Positions 13,947 to 16,531 of a stretch of DNA of 16,531 nucleotides are shown piece by piece. A program made the position numbers and the translations under genes. The stretch lies in NCBI GenBank assembly GCA_964549995.1, contig CAZJXF010000078.1, positions 1 to 16,531 of the forward strand, written 5' to 3'. Numbering within the stretch: position 1 is the first letter of the stretch; every line of letters begins with the position of its first letter. This DNA is from Desulfatirhabdium sp964549995 (GTDB lineage Bacteria > Desulfobacterota > Desulfobacteria > Desulfobacterales > Desulfatirhabdiaceae). The notes under the pieces are model-generated. The model worked only from the letters and a program-made list of their open reading frames with translations, was not told where the DNA came from and made no database searches.

Positions 13947-13986
13947 AACGGCCATCGACGGATACCCGTCGATGGCCGTTTTCGTT
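13947..13986 (+). terminator. Rho-independent terminator of the HU gene
   Basis: AACGGCCATCGACGG (13947-13961) pairs perfectly with 13966-13980 around the loop ATAC, giving a 15-bp stem followed by TTCGTTATT. Outer words CCAAT and ATTGG extend the symmetry. It begins 30 nt after the HU stop codon. The tail is short in T, but the stem is very stable. Confidence 0.85.
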
Positions 13987-14077
13987 ATTGGGGAAATACA
14001 AATTGAGGGAAAGGGGAAAAGGGGCGGATGGGAACGGTTGGGCCAAGAGAGCGGATTTCCGATTGGATCATCTGTTC

Positions 14078-14362
14078 CTATACGGTACGAACCACCCGAA
14101 AATCCTGAAATTCATTCCGATACGGTTCTTCGATCACCTCCACGTCATCCACCCGGGAAAACGGCGATCCCTTCCAGCACCAGGCCACCATTTCCCTTAC
14201 CCGATGGGCCTCACCTTCGAACACGGCCTCCACCGATCCGTCCCGTACGTTGCGCACCCAGCCGGTGACCCCGATCCGTTGAGCGGCGCTTTGGGTTTCC
14301 GCACGAAAATACACTCCCTGAACCCTTCCGGTGATACGCACCCGAACCCGCATCTGTTCCAT
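14078..14362 (-). CDS. acyP: Acylphosphatase
   Basis: A 94-residue small cytoplasmic enzyme that hydrolyses the carboxyl-phosphate bond of acylphosphates. The signature GRVQGVYFR gives the phosphate-binding loop and catalytic Arg20. GWVRN gives catalytic Asn38, followed by DGSVEAVFEGE. Length and motif spacing are standard. The start at 14362 is chosen because GAGGT lies just upstream, overlapping the ligA stop. The two genes are seven bases apart, so they are cotranscribed and probably coupled. The longer frame to 14419 is ligA antisense and is rejected. Confidence 0.95.
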   Translation of the reverse strand: MEQMRVRVRITGRVQGVYFRAETQSAAQRIGVTGWVRNVRDGSVEAVFEGEAHRVREMVAWCWKGSPFSRVDDVEVIEEPYRNEFQDFRVVRTV

Positions 14363-14369
14363 AGGCACC

Positions 14370-16454
14370 TCATCCGTTCGCTCGGTCGTCGGTTCCGGCC
14401 ATCCGGTCGAGCAGCGCAAAGAACGCTTCCGGACTCATCACCTCGATGCCCAACCGGTTGGCCTGATCCAGTTTCGATCCCGGTTTTTCGCCCGCCACGA
14501 CCACCTGGGTCGATCGGCTGACGGTTTCCGATACCCGGCCCCCCGCTGCCTCGATACGCTGTTTGGCTTCCTTTCGGCTCATGCCGGGCAGGGTTCCAGT
14601 GATGACGAAGGTTTTCCCGGACAACGGGAGCCGATCCGCAGCAGTTGATCGCTGTTCGACGATTTCCACGCCTGCATCGAGAATCCGTCGGATCAACTCG
14701 CGGTTTTCCGGCCTTTGAAAAAAGGCGACAACACTGTCGGCGATGATATCTCCGATGCCGGGGATGGATCGGATGGCTTCCGCGGGGGCAGCCAACAAGG
14801 CGTCGATGGTGCCGAAGCGATCGGCCAGCATGGCTGCAACCGTTTCTCCGACATGCCGGATACCGAGGCCGAAGAGGAAACGCTTGAGCGGCATGCGCTT
14901 CTTGGCGGCAATGGCATCGATCAATTTTTCGGCGGATTTATCTCCCATCCGATCGAGTTCGCGAAGCTGCTCGACCCTCAGGGTCCAAATGTCGGCAATG
15001 GAGTGAACCAATCCCTGCTCGACCAGTTGATCCGCAAGCTTGTCTCCGATACCCTCGATGTCCCACGCCGTCTTGGCCGTGCAATGCTTGATGTGTTCCT
15101 TGAGCTGGGCCGGGCACTGAGCGTTGATGCACCGATAGGCGACCTCTTCCCGATCGCCGGGTGCTTGGCCCCCCCGTACCACGGTGCTGCCGCAGGCCGG
15201 ACAGACGGAGGGCATGACAAAGGGGATTTCCCTTCCTGTTCGTGCCTCGGTTCGAACACCGATCACTTTGGGGATGACATCTCCGGCCCGCTCGATATCG
15301 ACCAGATCTCCGATGCGGATGTCCTTGCGCTCGATTTCCTCCATGTTGTGCAGGGTGGCCCGGCTGACCGTCACCCCTCCCACATGCACGGGTTCCAGAT
15401 GCGCGACGGGCGTCAGCACCCCGGTACGTCCGACCTGAACATCGATGTTTCGAATGCGGGTGCTGGCCGTTTCCGCCGGAAATTTCCAAGCGATGGCCCA
15501 TTTCGGGCTTCGCGCCTTCATGCCGAGTCGTTCTTGAAGCCTCAGGCTGTCCACCTTCACGACCATGCCGTCGATATCGTAGGGAAGGCGGGATCGTTCT
15601 TCGCGAAGCCTGCGGTAACCCGACAGCACCTCCTCGAGGGAAACTTTGGCGAGGATGCGGGGATTGAGCGGAAAGCCCCAGGCATGCAGCCGAAAAAGCA
15701 CATCGCTGTGCGAATCGAGCGATAACCCGGGCCACAGACCGATCCCATAGACGAAGAAGGACAGCGGCCGCTCTGCCGTGATGCGGGGATCGAGCTGCCG
15801 GAGGGAACCGGCTGCGGCATTTCGGGGGTTGGCGAAGAGGGGCTGGCCGGCTTCGGAGCGGTTCCGGTTCAGGGCTTCGAAATCGGCCTTGTTCAGAAAA
15901 ACTTCCCCTCGAACCTCGAGGAGTTCCGGAACGGCGACGTCTGCTGCTCCATCCTCCTGCATCAACACGAGCGGAATGCATCCGATCGTCCGAACGTTGG
16001 CGGTCACGACCTCTCCCATCGTTCCATCCCCCCGGGTCAGGGCCGTCACGAGCCGACCGTTCTCGTAGATAAGCTCGACGGCGACACCGTCCATCTTGGG
16101 TTCGGCCGTATAGCGAAGTCCGTTGGCCTCCGTTCCGAGGGCTTCCCGTACCCTGCGGTCGAATGCGAGGATTTCCGATTCATCGAAGGCGTTGTCGAGG
16201 CTGACCATCGGAAGGGAGTGGGGGGCGGACTCGAATTCGGAAAGGGGAGCCGCTCCTACCCGCTGGGTCGGAGAATTGGGATCGAAGAGCTCGGGATATC
16301 GGGCTTCGAGTTGAACCAGCTCTTGAAACATCCGATCGTATTCGGCATCGGAGATTTCGGGCCGATCGAGGGCATGGTAGAGAATGTTGTGTCGGTGCAA
16401 CTCCTGACGTAACCGCCGGACGCGGGCTTCAATGGCTGGATCGATGGCTGTCAT
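14370..16454 (-). CDS. ligA: NAD-dependent DNA ligase LigA
   Basis: A 694-residue NAD+-dependent ligase that seals nicks in replication and repair. The N-terminal Ia domain has HRHNILYHALDRPEISDAEYD. The adenylation lysine is Lys120 in AEPKMDG. The OB domain follows, the zinc finger uses Cys418, 421, 442 and 447, the HhH region spans ~460-585, and the BRCT domain (~609-690) begins LSGKTFVITGTLPGMSRKEA. All domains are complete. The start at 16454 fits the family N-terminus. An in-frame ATG at 16514 would add 20 residues translated from element A3 and is rejected. The only upstream purine-rich word, GAG, is in the element end about 10 nt away, so initiation may be weak. Confidence 0.97.
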   Translation of the reverse strand: MTAIDPAIEARVRRLRQELHRHNILYHALDRPEISDAEYDRMFQELVQLEARYPELFDPNSPTQRVGAAPLSEFESAPHSLPMVSLDNAFDESEILAFDRRVREALGTEANGLRYTAEPKMDGVAVELIYENGRLVTALTRGDGTMGEVVTANVRTIGCIPLVLMQEDGAADVAVPELLEVRGEVFLNKADFEALNRNRSEAGQPLFANPRNAAAGSLRQLDPRITAERPLSFFVYGIGLWPGLSLDSHSDVLFRLHAWGFPLNPRILAKVSLEEVLSGYRRLREERSRLPYDIDGMVVKVDSLRLQERLGMKARSPKWAIAWKFPAETASTRIRNIDVQVGRTGVLTPVAHLEPVHVGGVTVSRATLHNMEEIERKDIRIGDLVDIERAGDVIPKVIGVRTEARTGREIPFVMPSVCPACGSTVVRGGQAPGDREEVAYRCINAQCPAQLKEHIKHCTAKTAWDIEGIGDKLADQLVEQGLVHSIADIWTLRVEQLRELDRMGDKSAEKLIDAIAAKKRMPLKRFLFGLGIRHVGETVAAMLADRFGTIDALLAAPAEAIRSIPGIGDIIADSVVAFFQRPENRELIRRILDAGVEIVEQRSTAADRLPLSGKTFVITGTLPGMSRKEAKQRIEAAGGRVSETVSRSTQVVVAGEKPGSKLDQANRLGIEVMSPEAFFALLDRMAGTDDRANG

Positions 16455-16458
16455 GGTT

Positions 16459-16531
16459 GGTGGACTCGCAAAAAGTCGGATGCTCTTGTTTAACCCGCAG
16501 GAGAGCGGGTGCATTTTGCTTGCGCAGCGGA
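16459..16531 (+). repeat. Foldback element A3 (left arm only, cut by window edge)
   Basis: GGTGGACTCGCAAAAAGTCG matches the left end of A1 and A2. The next conserved block, CGCAGGAGAGCGGG, lies 37 bases from the element start, exactly as CGCATGGGAGCGGG does in A1, and is followed by a diverged TTTTGCTTGCGCAGCGGA. It is therefore a more diverged third copy in the same orientation, running out of the window. Confidence 0.7.

Noticed and set aside
16455..16514. Longer LigA start at 16514
   Set aside because: The added residues come from element A3 and are absent from the LigA family; MTAIDPAIEARV at 16454 fits.

Overview
The window looks like a chromosomal segment of a Gram-negative, probably anaerobic bacterium, most likely a Desulfobacterota (delta-proteobacterial) relative. 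This is inferred from a fused lactate/glycolate-type FAD plus Fe-S oxidoreductase, a DctB-like dCache sensor on a hybrid kinase, an outer-membrane beta-barrel, and intergenic inverted-repeat elements of a kind I associate with Desulfobacterales genomes. No 16S, tRNA, phage, CRISPR or transposase gene is visible, so the taxonomic call is inference.

Left part (1-4682, all minus strand): a tight operon reading right to left. It encodes a PLP threonine/serine dehydratase, a metal-dependent cyclase (kynurenine-formamidase-like), a small secreted OB-fold-like protein, and a large membrane hybrid histidine kinase that runs off the left edge. The genes overlap or nearly touch. 4683-5399 has no gene. 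It holds a 311-bp foldback element (A1), a solo A-type end, a 124-bp second element (B) and a Rho-independent terminator. The terminator belongs to a 107-aa gene of unknown function (5400-5723, minus).

Middle (5724-8722): a divergent promoter region, then a 948-aa FAD/Fe-S oxidoreductase on the plus strand. This gene ends 18 nt from the end of the convergent operon that follows.

Right-centre (8723-13345, minus strand): an envelope operon with a near-consensus sigma-70 promoter at 13317-13345. In transcription order it encodes a FixH/YtkA-like secreted protein, an outer-membrane beta-barrel, a secreted FMN-binding-like protein, a MacB/LolC-type ABC permease and a LolD/MacB-type ATPase. Foldback element A2 lies inside this operon, between the FMN-binding-like gene and the permease.

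Right part (13346-16531): the HU gene (plus) with a perfect terminator, then ligA and an acylphosphatase gene (minus). ligA starts beside a third foldback element (A3), which is cut by the window edge.

The most unusual feature is the A family. A1 and A2 are both exactly 311 bp between their outer GATGG/CCATC borders, and each has long imperfect inverted arms around a diverged loop of about 70 nt. All three copies have the same orientation, and each lies just upstream of the start codon of a minus-strand gene (0, 54 and 4 nt away). They may be mobile MITE-like elements, structured leaders, or mobile elements co-opted as leaders.
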